Assembly: GCA_030267565.1 (NCBI GenBank)
Contig: BRXU01000001.1
Coordinates: 434,001-498,000 of the forward strand
Direction: 5' to 3'
DNA: 64,000 nucleotides
From: Pleodorina starrii
Lineage: Eukaryota > Chlorophyta > Chlorophyceae > Chlamydomonadales > Volvocaceae
Part shown: positions 1-9,769 of the stretch, one piece after another
How the letters are laid out: each line of letters begins with the position of its first letter
Position numbering within the stretch: position 1 is the stretch's first letter
Made by a program: the position numbers and the translations under genes
Notes under the pieces: generated by a model
The model's input: the letters and a program-made list of their open reading frames with translations, nothing else
Database searches by the model: none
What the model was told of the DNA's origin: nothing

Positions 1-704
1 TAAATCAAACATTTCCGATAATACAAATCCGCAATTGGTGAAATGAACGGAGTGCAAATGTGAGTGCACAATGCACCGTTGCGAACCCCAAACACCATGC
101 CGAATAATCCAGCCCTCGTCACACAAGCGCGATAGATCAAAACATGAAGGCGGTCGCGTCCCACATTCACAAATGTATGTCGGCCTTACCGATGTGAGCG
201 GTCAGAGTGAAGCGTGAACCCGCTGGTGCCTCCGGGTCGTACATGATGCTGTTGGCCGCCGGCCTCTCCGCCAGGTAGTTGTTCAGTCCAGTCTTGAGGC
301 CCGCTCTGCCGGTCTGTCGCGTGAAATGACATGACATACGTGAAAAGCTGTCGATCAGTTGCGTATGGCATTGTGTGCGTGCGTGAGCAGGGGTGACCAC
401 GCATGGCCACACGCCGCGCCTCCAAAACACACAAACTGCACTTAGTGCGCCTCGGCACCCGTATGCGCGGTATATATGGCCGGTCCGGGTTTTATTATTA
501 CGCTGGTATGCTCGTAATTTAGACTCTTTGATGGTACCCAAGCTTCGTGGTTGTCTACCGACACGCACGCGCATACATGCTTAAGATAAGGTCCTTTCAT
601 CGATACCCAGTCGTAAAGCCATCCAGTCACGAGCCGCGATGCAAGCTGTATGTGTTATTACATGACATGCGGCGGGGTAGACTCGGTAAACGCAAGTTCT
701 AACT

Positions 705-855
705 CCTCACTGTTACACTACAACGAGATACTGCTCCAACAACTCGTCCGTCGGGCTCCAACAACCTAACCTGCAGAAAACGGAACCTGCAAGGGCCATC
801 TCGATTTTGACTTTGGACTAGTGGCCGGTTGTCTCTCTCCGCTCACTCCGGCAGA
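705..855 (-). repeat. DIRS split direct repeat B2 (3' terminal)
   Basis: This 151-bp block matches 1176-1326 almost base for base; one visible difference is caa versus aaa near 761. It forms the 3' end of the minus-strand element. A 110-bp spacer with a C13 tract (about 856-965) separates it from repeat A2. Confidence 0.85.
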
Positions 856-965
856 TACGCCAGGCAAACGGCACCACGCGTTGCAACGACACGAAAACCC
901 ATACAACGCCCCCCCCCCCCACGCGCGCGGCACCTGCGAGGGCCTGGCGACGGGCGGGAGGCGGG

Positions 966-1169
966 AGTACTAGCCCTGGCAGAAGGGCTAACACAAAAGA
1001 TGAAACAACAACGGCAGATGCCGTCTCCAGACGGCAGCTGCCCCACAAGAGGCGCAGCCTCTGGCTGCAAGCCGTACACCGTACGGCAACCAACTTAACC
1101 GTTAACAACGATCGTCGTTAGAACCAGACTTCTCTGCCACTCCTTCGTCGCTGCTAGAGAAGTCAACGT
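966..1169 (-). repeat. DIRS split direct repeat A2 (internal)
   Basis: This 204-bp block is a copy of the right-terminal block at 20070-20273, from agtactagccc to gtcaacgt. It abuts repeat B1 with 6 bp between, giving the internal B1A2 junction of a split-direct-repeat element. Confidence 0.85.
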
Positions 1170-1175
1170 TTCTAT

Positions 1176-1326
1176 CCTCACTGTTACACTACAACGAGAT
1201 ACTGCTCCAACAACTCGTCCGTCGGGCTCCAAAAACCTAACCTGCAGAAAACGGAACCTGCAAGGGCCATCTCGATTTTGACTTTGGACTAGTGGCCGGT
1301 TGTCTCTCTCCGCTCACTCCGGCAGA
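1176..1326 (-). repeat. DIRS split direct repeat B1 (internal)
   Basis: This is the internal copy of the 151-bp block found at 705-855. It lies just downstream (minus strand) of the recombinase ORF. Confidence 0.85.
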
Positions 1327-1342
1327 CTTCGAAGATGAGGGT

Positions 1343-2542
1343 TCACCGGTACACTAGTCCGTGTCGCCCAGGCCCATGCACGCCTGCGCCGCGCGCTTGC
1401 GCTCGTCGGAATCGTGCACATAGCACTCCGCGAAAACTGCCGCACTCTTCCAGCGGCCGTGCTCTTGTACCAGGCAGGCGCGGGTCTGCCCCGCCATTCA
1501 CAGCAGCCGAGGCCCCGCCGCTCCGGAAGCTGTGTGTCCCCACTTTCTTGGTTATGCCCGCCGCCGTGCACAGCTCCAGCAGCTGTTTCCGGTACGTCGT
1601 GTACGACACTGCCGGAATCACGTTGGGCAGCGGGACCGAGGTCTGCGCCAGCACGTGCCGGCCCTGCACGTTCTTCACCGCCCGCATCAGCGGTCCAACG
1701 TCCTCAACCTCCTCCGTATGCCGAGTGCCGGCCGCGTCCACCCACGTCCGGATGTCGGGGCGGGTCTTGTACTGCCCCTCCGCCAGCAGCCGCTTGAGCA
1801 GTCGCACGGCACAGTACGGGCTGCCGGCCGCCTCCTCGAAAATCGTCACGGACTTCCCGTCACCGTACTGGTCCGTTTTTCCGGCGTAGAGGTGGATAAC
1901 CACCTTGCCGTCCGAGAACTCCATCAGTCGCTCGTGGACCATGATGCGCGCCAAGTCGCTGTACCGGAACAGGCCTTTGAAGCAGAGCACCGCAAACGTC
2001 GCGTACATGCGCGTTTGCAGCGGGGTATCCGTCGCCAGGTGTGTGTCGACAATGCGCTTGATGTCGTCGGCGGATACGGGGTCCCTGGTTAACGGTTGTG
2101 CGGTCAGACTGCGTTTCGCGACTTCCCGGACGACGCTGCACAGCGGGTCGCTGCTGGGCGACGTGGCGCCCGCGATCGAGTGTAAAGCTGTAATAGCTGC
2201 GCTGGCTTTCGTTACGGCTTGGGGTCCAATGCCGCGTTGGCCAGCATCCTCCATTCTCTCTTGGAGGAAAAGGCTAGCTGCCACCCCCGAGGCGGCGACC
2301 GGGTCCTCACCGATCTCCGCGCAGAAAGTCACCCACTTGCCTATTATGGGGTCGTACACGTCCCAGGTGCTGATCGCTCGACTGGTTCGTGCGCCCGTGG
2401 CCAGGCGCTCCGCGAGGCCCACGATGCGCGGGTTGGCGGCCCCCTCCCCTAGCTTGCTGAGGATGCTGTTGCGGACCAGCGTATCTGAGGCATTAGCGCG
2501 ACGTGCGGTTACAAATCGGGGATTAGAATGGCCCTGTCGCAC
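1343..2542 (-). pseudogene. DIRS tyrosine recombinase, frameshifted before the catalytic His/Tyr
   Basis: The 399-residue frame is a phage-integrase-fold tyrosine recombinase (YR). Near its C-terminus it carries THSFRSGGASAAVNGG, the box containing the second catalytic Arg in DIRS recombinases. Directly after ADPRL the frame becomes meaningless. The neighbouring minus-strand frame supplies the expected VQEHGRWKSAAVFAECYV, with the His/Trp and nucleophile-Tyr region, and ends at a TAG at 1354-1356. The break coincides with an eight-base tandem caggcagg at 1471-1478. Removing one 4-bp unit would bring the two frames into phase, so a 4-bp duplication probably killed the enzyme. The ORF start overlaps the end of the RT ORF by about 34 nt, as is common in DIRS elements. 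In the family this enzyme integrates circular cDNA. Confidence 0.85.
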
Positions 2543-2892
2543 TCAGACTCAAAATCCACCAGCAGGGCTAGAGTGCCCCAGTTGGGGCGTTCCCGGGATA
2601 GTGTGTTCCCGTAAGCGCCACTCAGGAACAGATCCTTGCGCGCCGGTAAGACCACGCAGTCCCACACAAACGACTGAAAAACGCAGGCGTTCTCCACCAA
2701 TTTGTGCCACCAGGCAGCGCCGGGCCAAAAAGGAACGATTAGAGCCATGCGGGTCCGGCACCTTGCTGCGTGTTCGAGCACCCGCCCTATGAGGCCAAAC
2801 GGTGGATTGCACCAGGAGGTGCGAGGCCACACCCGCGAGAAGGCGTTCACACCCGCACAGGTTGGAGTGTAGTAATGACTGAAGTAGGTGGG
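2509..2892 (-). pseudogene. DIRS RT/RNase H, C-terminal part (3' of the gypsy insertion)
   Basis: This minus-strand stretch encodes HYYTPTCAGVNAFSRVWP, then WCNPPFGLIGRVLEHAARC, then a segment with MALIVPFWPGAAWW. That is the conserved post-RNase H tail of DIRS-type polyproteins (pattern DAF..W, NPPF.LI, VP.WP...WW). It continues the ORF ending at 16164, whose last DIRS residues are VDLFASETNHLVPTVV. The two halves are separated by the 13.3-kb gypsy array with GTGGG (2888-2892) duplicated at the far side. The reading frame ends at 2509 inside the start of the recombinase ORF. Confidence 0.85.
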
Positions 2893-3273
2893 TGTTGTAT
2901 CACGCATCTGGCGTGTTCTGGACTTAGGAATATTCTGCTGAATTCCTATACATCTGTCTGTTACCTCTCTGTCATTAACTGTCAACTGAATACGTCCCGT
3001 CTGACTGGGTTCGTAATCGGTTATCTGCTGGGTCTGTAACGCTGTGTTGCAGACGGGAACTGTATCTGCTGTGTACAGTTGAGGACAACTGGTCCTTGGC
3101 AGCTGTTCTGTCTGTTCCGATTGGAGTTACTCTGGAGCTACTGGCTGCGGTTCGGGTCGCTGTGACCGCCGTACGCTACAACCGCTCACCTCGTGCTCTT
3201 AAGCACTCTGCATTTCTCTAATCGGCAGTTCTAACTGCCCCCATGCAGTTGGACATTTCTAAAGCTTACAACA
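2893..3273 (+). repeat. Gypsy LTR 1
   Basis: The 381-bp long terminal repeat runs from TGTTGTATCACG to CTTACAACA. The same sequence recurs at 9338 and 15783, with equal length. A TGTAA motif at 3035-3039 fits the volvocine polyadenylation signal and would place the R region in the LTR. Confidence 0.93.
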
Positions 3274-3276
3274 AGT

Positions 3277-3288
3277 TGGTATCGAGAC
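3277..3288 (+). promoter_or_regulatory. Gypsy primer-binding site
   Basis: TGGTATCGAGAC lies 3 nt after LTR 1. The position and the TGGTAT start match the initiator-Met-tRNA primer site used by many plant gypsy and copia elements (TGGTATCAGAGC), with a different 3' half. The identical 12-mer follows the LTR of the unrelated element at 39745-39756 (minus strand). Confidence 0.75.
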
Positions 3289-3324
3289 GCAGTTATCTGG
3301 CCATTTTCGCTGCTAGCTGTTACC

Positions 3325-3666
3325 ATGGAGGACGACCTCCACTTCGGTGATGTTCCAGCCGATATGAACATTGACGAGCTGGTTGCTGCGGCTGCTGGAG
3401 GTTTGTAAATTCCCAGTCTTCTAACTGGCCCTGCCGGGCTTTCTTTAGTCTAACTTCCCTTAGCTGTTGCAGAGCAACCCACTGTCGCTGGCGGCGCTGC
3501 TGGGCCGTCTAAGACCTCTGTCGACCAGGAGGTTCAGACCGCACCACTCGACCCAGAGGCCCTGCTGGACTTCTGCCCTGACGAGGCCGTGGTCGCTCGA
3601 GCGGCTACTTGCTTGGGTGCGCGGTTACTGACTGTCGTTGCCCGTCATGTCCGGTGTCCTGCTTGA
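3325..3666 (+). CDS. Gypsy gag leader segment with a putative 72-nt intron
   Basis: An ATG at 3325 begins MEDDLHFGDVPADMNIDEL; the frame ends in a TAA at about 3406 unless spliced. A GT at 3401 and TTGCAG ending at 3472 delimit a possible 72-nt intron. Removing it joins to EQPTVAGGAAGPSKTSVDQ and continues in frame 1 to a TGA at 3664-3666. The main gag frame (frame 2) opens at 3632, so the two frames overlap by about 35 nt. Alternatives are a 26-codon upstream ORF, or a degenerate gag start with a frameshift. The arrangement is identical in the second unit at +6445. Confidence 0.45.
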
Positions 3667-4351
3667 CGCCGACGGCAACCCATATGTTCCTGCTTCACCT
3701 CAGCATGAGAATGAAGAAGGAGCTGATGCTGCTGCTGAGGATGCTGCCGCTGCTGCTGCGGCTGCACTGAATGCGCTTGCTAGGGACCCTGCTGTTCCTA
3801 CCGATGCTGCGCGTTCTGACCCAACTGCTGTTACTGACCCGCCTGCTGCTGGCCGCGCTGCTGAGGGCGTCGATTCCGACCTTGAGGATCCTTTTAACCT
3901 GAGGCAATACTTACCTGACCATGTGCTGAACCTTCGCCCTCGGCGCCGTCTTTCAGGTCGCATCGTGGCCACCACCGCTGCTGCTGCTGGGGCCCACGTC
4001 GCTGCTGAGACCCACGTGAACAACGCTGCTGTCCGCGAGAACGCTGCTGCTGCGACTCGCGTTCACTCTGCTGCTGCTGCTGCAACCCGGGCTGACGCCG
4101 CTGCTGGCGTCGCGCCCATGGCTACCGACACTGACGAGGTACTTAAACTTAATGTGCCTCCACCTAAGCTGAATATCCCGATTGAAGGCAAGCTTAACGT
4201 CCGGGCCGCCGCCGATGCTACTCGCGTCTTTGTCCGGGACGTCAAGAAGTTCTTCCCTTTGGTAAAAGGTGGTCATATTGATGAGGTTCGTTGTCTGTTT
4301 CTTGGTTCAGCCCTTGACGGTTTGGCTGCTATCACGATGAGTGGACTTTAG
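3638..4351 (+). CDS. Gypsy Gag, N-terminal and middle part
   Basis: This 237-residue frame is Ala-rich and low-complexity in its first 160 residues. It then enters the Gag core, including KLNVPPPKLNIPIEGKLNV, FVRDVKKFFPLVKGG and LFLGSALDGLAAITMSG. It stops at a TAG at 4349-4351. The next part of a normal Gag core (…DALLAALLARFAP) is in another frame that overlaps from 4318. So either the core is split by a frameshift mutation shared by both units, or it is expressed by -1 frameshifting. I saw no clear slippery heptamer. No ATG is needed if translation arrives from the upstream segment; the listed start is a TTG, and the first ATG is three codons further on. Confidence 0.7.
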   Translation: MPVMSGVLLDADGNPYVPASPQHENEEGADAAAEDAAAAAAAALNALARDPAVPTDAARSDPTAVTDPPAAGRAAEGVDSDLEDPFNLRQYLPDHVLNLRPRRRLSGRIVATTAAAAGAHVAAETHVNNAAVRENAAAATRVHSAAAAATRADAAAGVAPMATDTDEVLKLNVPPPKLNIPIEGKLNVRAAADATRVFVRDVKKFFPLVKGGHIDEVRCLFLGSALDGLAAITMSGL

Positions 4352-4380
4352 CGCAGACCAGTGGCTATACCTCTGACGCT

Positions 4381-5160
4381 TTGCTTGCTGCATTGCTTGC
4401 TCGTTTTGCTCCGCAAGTTCAGTCTCGCGAGCAAGAGGCTCGGCAGAAACTGTCCACTGGTCGTTATCGCATGCGTACTGCCGAGGCCGTTGCTTCGTAC
4501 CAAGCGCGTTTTGAGGCCCTTATCACTGCCATTCCTGAATTTGCTGACGGCGAGCGCAGATTCTGGTTTCACCATGGCCTGTCTGATGTCCTGTATGAGT
4601 ACTGTGCGAAGAAGACCTTCGGCTCTTACTACGACATGGCTGCTTACGCGCTCCGCAAAGAGCGTCAACTTGAAGCTGCTAAACAAGCCCGCTCGCCTGC
4701 TGCCCGGTTTAACTTCCTTTCTGTTCAGGAGGTCGAGGAGGAGGACGCCACTGCCAAGCGTCGGCGCGTCGGCGGTGCTGCTGGGCCGTCGTCCGCTGTT
4801 GGGTCGCCGACTGCTGCCGCGGCGCACCCTGCCTCCCCGGACTTCCAGGAGGTCCGCCGCAAGAAGCCCGCTTCTCGGCGCGCTTCCCTCGCTGCCGCTG
4901 CTGCCGACAACGACCCGCCGCCGCCGGCGCCGTCTGGCGTCATGACCAAGTTTGGCTGTCAGATGTCCATATACCTCTGGCGCAAGGAGAACAACCGCTG
5001 CCTGGCTTGCGGCGCGAAGACCCACGGCGTCTCTGCCTGCTCTAACCCGGCCTGGCTGCGCCGCAAGGCGGAGAACGACGCTGCTGCTGCTGCTGCGGGG
5101 GGTAGCGGGGACGGCAAGGCCAAGGGCAAGCGCGGGAACAACCGGGGCAAGGGGAACTGA
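4381..5160 (+). CDS. Gypsy Gag, C-terminal part with zinc knuckle (nucleocapsid)
   Basis: The frame is open from 4318. It continues the retrotransposon Gag core (LLAALLARFAPQVQSREQEA, YQARFEALITAIPEF) and then a basic region. A CX2CX4HX4C zinc knuckle follows, RCLACGAKTHGVSAC, around residues 210-225. The tail is Gly/Lys-rich, and the frame ends at a UGA (5158-5160) in context AAC-TGA-CGG. The pol frame follows in the same phase with no other stop between. In this family the product packages element RNA in cytoplasmic particles. Confidence 0.82.
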   Translation: MLAALLARFAPQVQSREQEARQKLSTGRYRMRTAEAVASYQARFEALITAIPEFADGERRFWFHHGLSDVLYEYCAKKTFGSYYDMAAYALRKERQLEAAKQARSPAARFNFLSVQEVEEEDATAKRRRVGGAAGPSSAVGSPTAAAAHPASPDFQEVRRKKPASRRASLAAAAADNDPPPPAPSGVMTKFGCQMSIYLWRKENNRCLACGAKTHGVSACSNPAWLRRKAENDAAAAAAGGSGDGKAKGKRGNNRGKGN

Positions 5161-5163
5161 CGG
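5158..5163 (+). promoter_or_regulatory. Candidate gag-pol UGA-CGG stop-codon readthrough site
   Basis: A single in-frame TGA separates Gag from Pol. The codon after it is CGG. UGA followed by CGG or CUA is the known type II readthrough context of several plant RNA viruses. The downstream RNA can fold: ggggataccccc at about 5187-5198 is a short inverted repeat. The frame is then open to the protease. The same site occurs at 11603-11605 in the second unit. Expression by readthrough is inferred, not shown. Confidence 0.55.
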
Positions 5164-5253
5164 GCTGCCCAGGCTGGTTCTGAGGGGATACCCCCTGGGT
5201 TTGCTGCTGCTGCCGCCGCGCCGGAACTCTGTCGTTTCCGTGCCGCGCGCGCT

Positions 5254-8200
5254 GTGACGCCTGCTGTGTTGGCTGAGCTGGAAGGACTGCTGGGACGTTG
5301 CATCTCTTTTGACGCGCGCACTGTGCGTGCCGGCTTTGGAGAGGCGCGCGCGCTGTGTAATCTGTTCGCGCCGTGCAATCGTTCGCTGTCTTCGGCCCAA
5401 CTGGGTGGTCATACTGTTCTGTTTGTCCCCTCTTCACTGCGTGCGTTACAGCTTCAGCTAGCCCACTACCGTGCTTGCAAGCGTCAGCGCCCTGATACAG
5501 CTGCTTGCATTTTGTTGCCTTCGTACCTTGAGCGTAAAGCAGCTGACCTTCTCCCTGGACTTCGTAAGGTTCATCGGTTCGGTCTTGGTAGTCAGCTGTT
5601 CAACGGGCTTGACCTCAGCGGTTCTCCCGTACTTCTACCGCCGCTGCCGTACTCTGTCGACGTCTGGTATGACGCGCCGTCTGCAGCTCCGGCGATCGCC
5701 AGCATCCCTTTCCTGTCTTCTCTTTCCCTTCCAGTCCTCTCTTCCATTTCAGGCGATCATCTCCCGCTGGTTCAACTGACTTCGGCTGGTTTGCCTCTCA
5801 AGGCTCTGGTCGATTCCGGCGCGAGTCATGATTTCGTCTCTGAATCTGTGGTACGCCAACTGGGATTGCCGTTGCGGGACAGCACTTGGTCGCATGTCAC
5901 CCTTGCTGACGGAGGGCGCAACCGCATTCTAGGGGAGGTGTCGTTACGCGTCGCGCTCGGCTCGCTGCACGTCACGCTGAAACCCTACGTACTTGCTGAA
6001 CTTACTGATGCGGCACCGTTCATTCTGGGTTCGGGTACCATGTCGCAACACGCTGCCTTGCTGGATTACGGCAAGCGTGCCCTGTTCCTGCGGCACGGGG
6101 TGCGGCAGTACAAAGTACCGCTGCTTGACTCGCCTGCGCCTACTGCCGCCGCTGCACCTTCTGTGAATTTTGCTGTTGCTGCGCTTTGTCAGCGTGCCGA
6201 CCCTGAGCCTATAGGGCGCAAGGCCGCTGCGCGTTTGCTTCGCAAAGGTGCCCATGCTGTGCTTGTTCAGCCCAAACTGCGCCTCAACGCCGCAGTTAAC
6301 CCTTCTACTGAACAAGACCCTGCAGTCGCTGCTCTGTTGGAAGAGTACGCAGATCTCTTCCGTGATATCCCTGGTCTGCCGCCCATGCGTCCTGTCGACC
6401 ACACCATCCCGCTGGAACCTGGCGCGCAACCTGTCTCGCGTCCTATGTACCGGCTGAGCCCGCTGGAGTTGGACGAGGCTAAACGGCAAGTGACTGATCT
6501 GCTGGCTAAGGGTATGATTCGCCCTAGCACCTCGCCCTACTCTGCGCCTATCCTGTTTGTGAGCAAAAAGGATGGTGGTCTCCGCATGTGCATTGACTAT
6601 CGGGGACTGAATGCTGTTACTGTTAAGAACAAGTATCCGCTGCCGCGCGTTGATGACCTGCTGGATAAGCTGCGCGGCGCTGCATACTTCAGTTCTATTG
6701 ATCTGCAACAGGGCTACAATCAAATTCGCATTGCTGATTCTGATATTGCGAAAACTGCTTTCCGTACGCCCTTCGGTCATTACGAATACACCGTACTGAG
6801 CTTTGGCCTGGTTAACGCACCTGCTACGTTTCAAGCTGTTATGAACCGTATTTTCAGGCCTTTTCTGGATAAGTTCGTTGTGTGCTACTTGGACGACATT
6901 CTGATCTACTCCCGCACCCGCGAGGAGCACTTGCAGCACCTTCGTTCTGTCTTTGAGGTTCTTCGGCGCGAGCAGCTGTACGCGAAGAAGTCCAAGTGCC
7001 ACTGGGTACAACCTCAGGTGGAGTATCTGGGGCATATCGTTTCTGCTGACGGTATCCGCATGGACCCGCGCAAGTCTGCTGCGGTCCGCAACTGGCCCGC
7101 TCCCGCGAACTTGCAGGAACTGCGTAAATTTTTGGGACTGACCAACTACTTTCGCAAGTTCATTTCGCGTTACTCCATCACTGCTGCGCCGCTGACCAAC
7201 CTGACTCGTAAGGGTGCTTTCTCATCTGCTGACGCCTGGACTCCTGAATGTCAGAAGGCTTTTGATGAGCTTAAGCGTGCTGTTGCTGACGATGTCATGC
7301 TGCGGTTCCCTGACCCGTCCCTGACGTACCGTGTCGAAGTTATCACTGACGCTTCCCTGTACGGCACTGGCGCTGTTCTGCTGCAAGAGGGTCGTCCTGT
7401 CGCTTTCACCAGCAAGAAGCTGTCCGGCGCTGAGACCCGCTACACCACCGGGGAACAGGAACTGCTTGCTGTTTTGCACGCTCTGAAAGAGTGGCGCTGT
7501 TACCTTGAAGGCCGCCATTTCACTCTTAAGACTGACCATAAGCCCCTTACGTTTCTGCAAGGTGTGCCGACCCTGAACCGGCGCCAGGCGCGCTGGCTTG
7601 AGTATATGTCGCGTTTCGACTATACTTGGGAGTATCTGTCCGGCTCACTTAACGTTGCCGACGCTCTCAGTCGCCACCCTTCTCTGCACGCCGCCATTCT
7701 GTCTGTTGTCACGCGTAGTCAAGCTCGGCAGGTGGCTTTCAACCCGTCCGCCGCGCCCGCGCCTGCCGCGCCCGCCGCGCCTGCGCCCGCCGCGCCTGTG
7801 CCTGCGCCTGCGCCGGACCCTGAGCCTCTTACGATCCCTGCCCTCGCTACGCGCCTGAAGGATGCCACTGCTGCTGATCCCTACTTCCTGACCCCCCGTA
7901 ACGTCGCTGATCTGACCCTGTCCAACGGCCTGTGGGTCCGCTCCCGTCACGGCGTTAGACAGATCGTGGTGCCCAATAACGCCGACCTGCGGCGTACCAT
8001 CCTGCGGCATTACCACGACGGGGCTCTTGCTGGGCATCCTGGCGGTACTCGCCTGTGCGAGTTGGTCTCCCGTACCTTCTGGTGGCCTCGGCTGGCCCGT
8101 GATGCGGAGGACTACGTGCTGTCGTGCGATCTGTGCCAGCGTAACAAACCACAGTCCGGTAAGACCCCTGGGCAGCTGCAAGCGTTGCCGATTCCGGCCA

Positions 8201-9336
8201 ACCCCTGGGACAGTGTCTCTTTGGACTTTGTGGTCTCGCTCCCCAAAACTGAAGGGGGATACGACGCTATCGCGGTTTTTGTTGACCGACTGACTAAGAT
8301 GGCGCACCTGGCTCCCACGACCACTGCCTGTACTGCTGAACATGCCGCACGCCTGTTTTTCGATAACGTAGTGCGCTTGCATGGCGTTCCCAAGGATATT
8401 GTATCCGACCGTGACACTAGGTTCACGAGTAAGTTTTGGGGCGCGCTGTCTGCTCTGCTGGGTGTCAAGTTGCGCATGTCCACGGCCTATCATCCCCAAA
8501 CTGACGGGCAAACTGAGCGGACGAACCGCACCCTGGGAGATATGCTGCGTAACTATGCGGGCCAAGAGCCTACTACCTGGGATACCCATCTGTCTGCCGC
8601 TGAGTTCGCACTGAACAATGCTGTGAATCGTAGCACGGGACGGAGCCCCTTCTTTCTGAATTACGGTTTCCACCCTGCGTTACCCATCTGGCGCGAACTT
8701 GACGTGAACGTCCCTGCCGCTAAGCATTTCGCCCAGTCCTTTGTGACCCGGCTGACAGAAGCGAAAGCGAGCATGGAAGCGGCGCAACAACGGACTGCTG
8801 AATACTACAACCGCAACAAGAAGGACGTGTCCTTCGCGCCTGAACAGCTGGTGATGCTCAGCACGAAGAACCTTCGCAAGCTGGCGAAGGGTCCTCGTAA
8901 GCTGCTGCCGCGGTGGGTTGGTCCGTTTCCTGTCGTGCGCATGGTTGGTCAGAATGCTGCTGAGCTTCGCCTGCCGTCTGATATGCGCGTCCACCCGACG
9001 TTCCACGTGTCCCTTCTGCGACCGTACCGGTCACGGGCAGCCGACGCGGAACCTGTGTCGATTGTGGATCCTGAACCTGAACCTGTCGCCTGGCTGTCTG
9101 AAACGAAACCCCTCTGGTCCGTTGAGCGCGTGCTGGATTATCGCTGCCGCCGCGTCCGTTCTGGGAAATCGTTTCGCAATGTGCACGAATGGCTGGTCAA
9201 ATGGGCTGGCTACTCGTCTGAGCACAACAGCTGGGAACCTGCGAAACACTTTACCCCTGATCTGAAGCCTGAGCTTGAGGCTGTGCGCCTCCAAGCTAAG
9301 CGTGCAGCAGGGACGCTGCCGCCTGAAGGGGGATAG
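5254..9336 (+). CDS. Gypsy Pol polyprotein (PR-RT-RH-INT-chromodomain)
   Basis: This 1360-residue ORF is open upstream to the UGA at 5158, so the GTG at 5254 is only a nominal start. Residues 1-150 form a pre-protease region ([19 protein letters not shown]) that I do not assign. The aspartic protease motif [10 protein letters not shown] is near residue 187. RT contains QGYNQIRI and the catalytic YLDDILIY near 545. RNase H has [13 protein letters not shown] near 695. Integrase has a zinc-binding HHCC region near 918-960 and DDE residues in [18 protein letters not shown] and [10 protein letters not shown], about 990-1090. A chromodomain, [15 protein letters not shown], lies near 1290-1340. In chromoviruses the last domain guides integration by reading histone marks. 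No stop or frameshift interrupts the ORF, and its last codons double as the polypurine tract. Confidence 0.93.
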   Translation: MTPAVLAELEGLLGRCISFDARTVRAGFGEARALCNLFAPCNRSLSSAQLGGHTVLFVPSSLRALQLQLAHYRACKRQRPDTAACILLPSYLERKAADLLPGLRKVHRFGLGSQLFNGLDLSGSPVLLPPLPYSVDVWYDAPSAAPAIASIPFLSSLSLPVLSSISGDHLPLVQLTSAGLPLKALVDSGASHDFVSESVVRQLGLPLRDSTWSHVTLADGGRNRILGEVSLRVALGSLHVTLKPYVLAELTDAAPFILGSGTMSQHAALLDYGKRALFLRHGVRQYKVPLLDSPAPTAAAAPSVNFAVAALCQRADPEPIGRKAAARLLRKGAHAVLVQPKLRLNAAVNPSTEQDPAVAALLEEYADLFRDIPGLPPMRPVDHTIPLEPGAQPVSRPMYRLSPLELDEAKRQVTDLLAKGMIRPSTSPYSAPILFVSKKDGGLRMCIDYRGLNAVTVKNKYPLPRVDDLLDKLRGAAYFSSIDLQQGYNQIRIADSDIAKTAFRTPFGHYEYTVLSFGLVNAPATFQAVMNRIFRPFLDKFVVCYLDDILIYSRTREEHLQHLRSVFEVLRREQLYAKKSKCHWVQPQVEYLGHIVSADGIRMDPRKSAAVRNWPAPANLQELRKFLGLTNYFRKFISRYSITAAPLTNLTRKGAFSSADAWTPECQKAFDELKRAVADDVMLRFPDPSLTYRVEVITDASLYGTGAVLLQEGRPVAFTSKKLSGAETRYTTGEQELLAVLHALKEWRCYLEGRHFTLKTDHKPLTFLQGVPTLNRRQARWLEYMSRFDYTWEYLSGSLNVADALSRHPSLHAAILSVVTRSQARQVAFNPSAAPAPAAPAAPAPAAPVPAPAPDPEPLTIPALATRLKDATAADPYFLTPRNVADLTLSNGLWVRSRHGVRQIVVPNNADLRRTILRHYHDGALAGHPGGTRLCELVSRTFWWPRLARDAEDYVLSCDLCQRNKPQSGKTPGQLQALPIPANPWDSVSLDFVVSLPKTEGGYDAIAVFVDRLTKMAHLAPTTTACTAEHAARLFFDNVVRLHGVPKDIVSDRDTRFTSKFWGALSALLGVKLRMSTAYHPQTDGQTERTNRTLGDMLRNYAGQEPTTWDTHLSAAEFALNNAVNRSTGRSPFFLNYGFHPALPIWRELDVNVPAAKHFAQSFVTRLTEAKASMEAAQQRTAEYYNRNKKDVSFAPEQLVMLSTKNLRKLAKGPRKLLPRWVGPFPVVRMVGQNAAELRLPSDMRVHPTFHVSLLRPYRSRAADAEPVSIVDPEPEPVAWLSETKPLWSVERVLDYRCRRVRSGKSFRNVHEWLVKWAGYSSEHNSWEPAKHFTPDLKPELEAVRLQAKRAAGTLPPEGG

Positions 9337-9337
9337 T
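9325..9337 (+). promoter_or_regulatory. Gypsy polypurine tract (unit 1)
   Basis: The purine run gaagggggatag lies immediately before the 3' LTR at 9338 and overlaps the pol stop codon. It is the expected plus-strand priming site for reverse transcription. The same tract precedes 15783. Confidence 0.7.
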
Positions 9338-9718
9338 TGTTGTATCACGCATCTGGCGTGTTCTGGACTTAGGAATATTCTGCTGAATTCCTATACATCT
9401 GTCTGTTACCTCTCTGTCATTAACTGTCAACTGAATACGTCCCGTCTGACTGGGTTCGTAATCGGTTATCTGCTGGGTCTGTAACGCTGTGTTGCAGACG
9501 GGAACTGTATCTGCTGTGTACAGTTGAGGACAACTGGTCCTTGGCAGCTGTTCTGTCTGTTCCGATTGGAGTTACTCTGGAGCTACTGGCTGCGGTTCGG
9601 GTCGCTGTGACCGCCGTACGCTACAACCGCTCACCTCGTGCTCTTAAGCACTCTGCATTTCTCTAATCGGCAGTTCTAACTGCCCCCATGCAGTTGGACA
9701 TTTCTAAAGCTTACAACA
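9338..9718 (+). repeat. Gypsy LTR 2, shared by both units
   Basis: This LTR serves as the 3' LTR of the first unit and the 5' LTR of the second. It has no target duplication on either side of its own. It is 381 bp, like LTR 1 and LTR 3, and identical wherever I compared them. Confidence 0.93.
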
Positions 9719-9721
9719 AGT

Positions 9722-9733
9722 TGGTATCGAGAC
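9722..9733 (+). promoter_or_regulatory. Gypsy primer-binding site (unit 2)
   Basis: Second copy of TGGTATCGAGAC, 3 nt after LTR 2. Confidence 0.72.
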
Positions 9734-9769
9734 GCAGTTATCTGGCCATTTTCGCTGCTAGCTGTTACC

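Larger units (their letters stand above)
2893..9718 (+). mobile_element. Ty3/gypsy chromovirus, first unit (LTR-internal-LTR)
   Basis: A full unit comprises LTR 2893-3273, internal region 3274-9337 and the shared LTR 9338-9718. The repeat period is exactly 6445 bp and the LTRs are 381 bp with TGTTG...CAACA ends. The 5-bp target duplication GTGGG is at 2888-2892 and 16164-16168, outside the whole two-unit array. Domain order in pol is protease, RT, RNase H, integrase and a C-terminal chromodomain, which places it among chromoviruses. It inserted in plus orientation into the minus-strand DIRS RT ORF. Confidence 0.93.

Noticed and set aside
4348..5412. 354-residue minus-strand ORF inside the gypsy element
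   Set aside because: It lies antisense to gag and pol and is Arg/Ser-rich, typical of shadow frames in GC-rich coding sequence; the same applies to 5944-7035 and 7645-8673.
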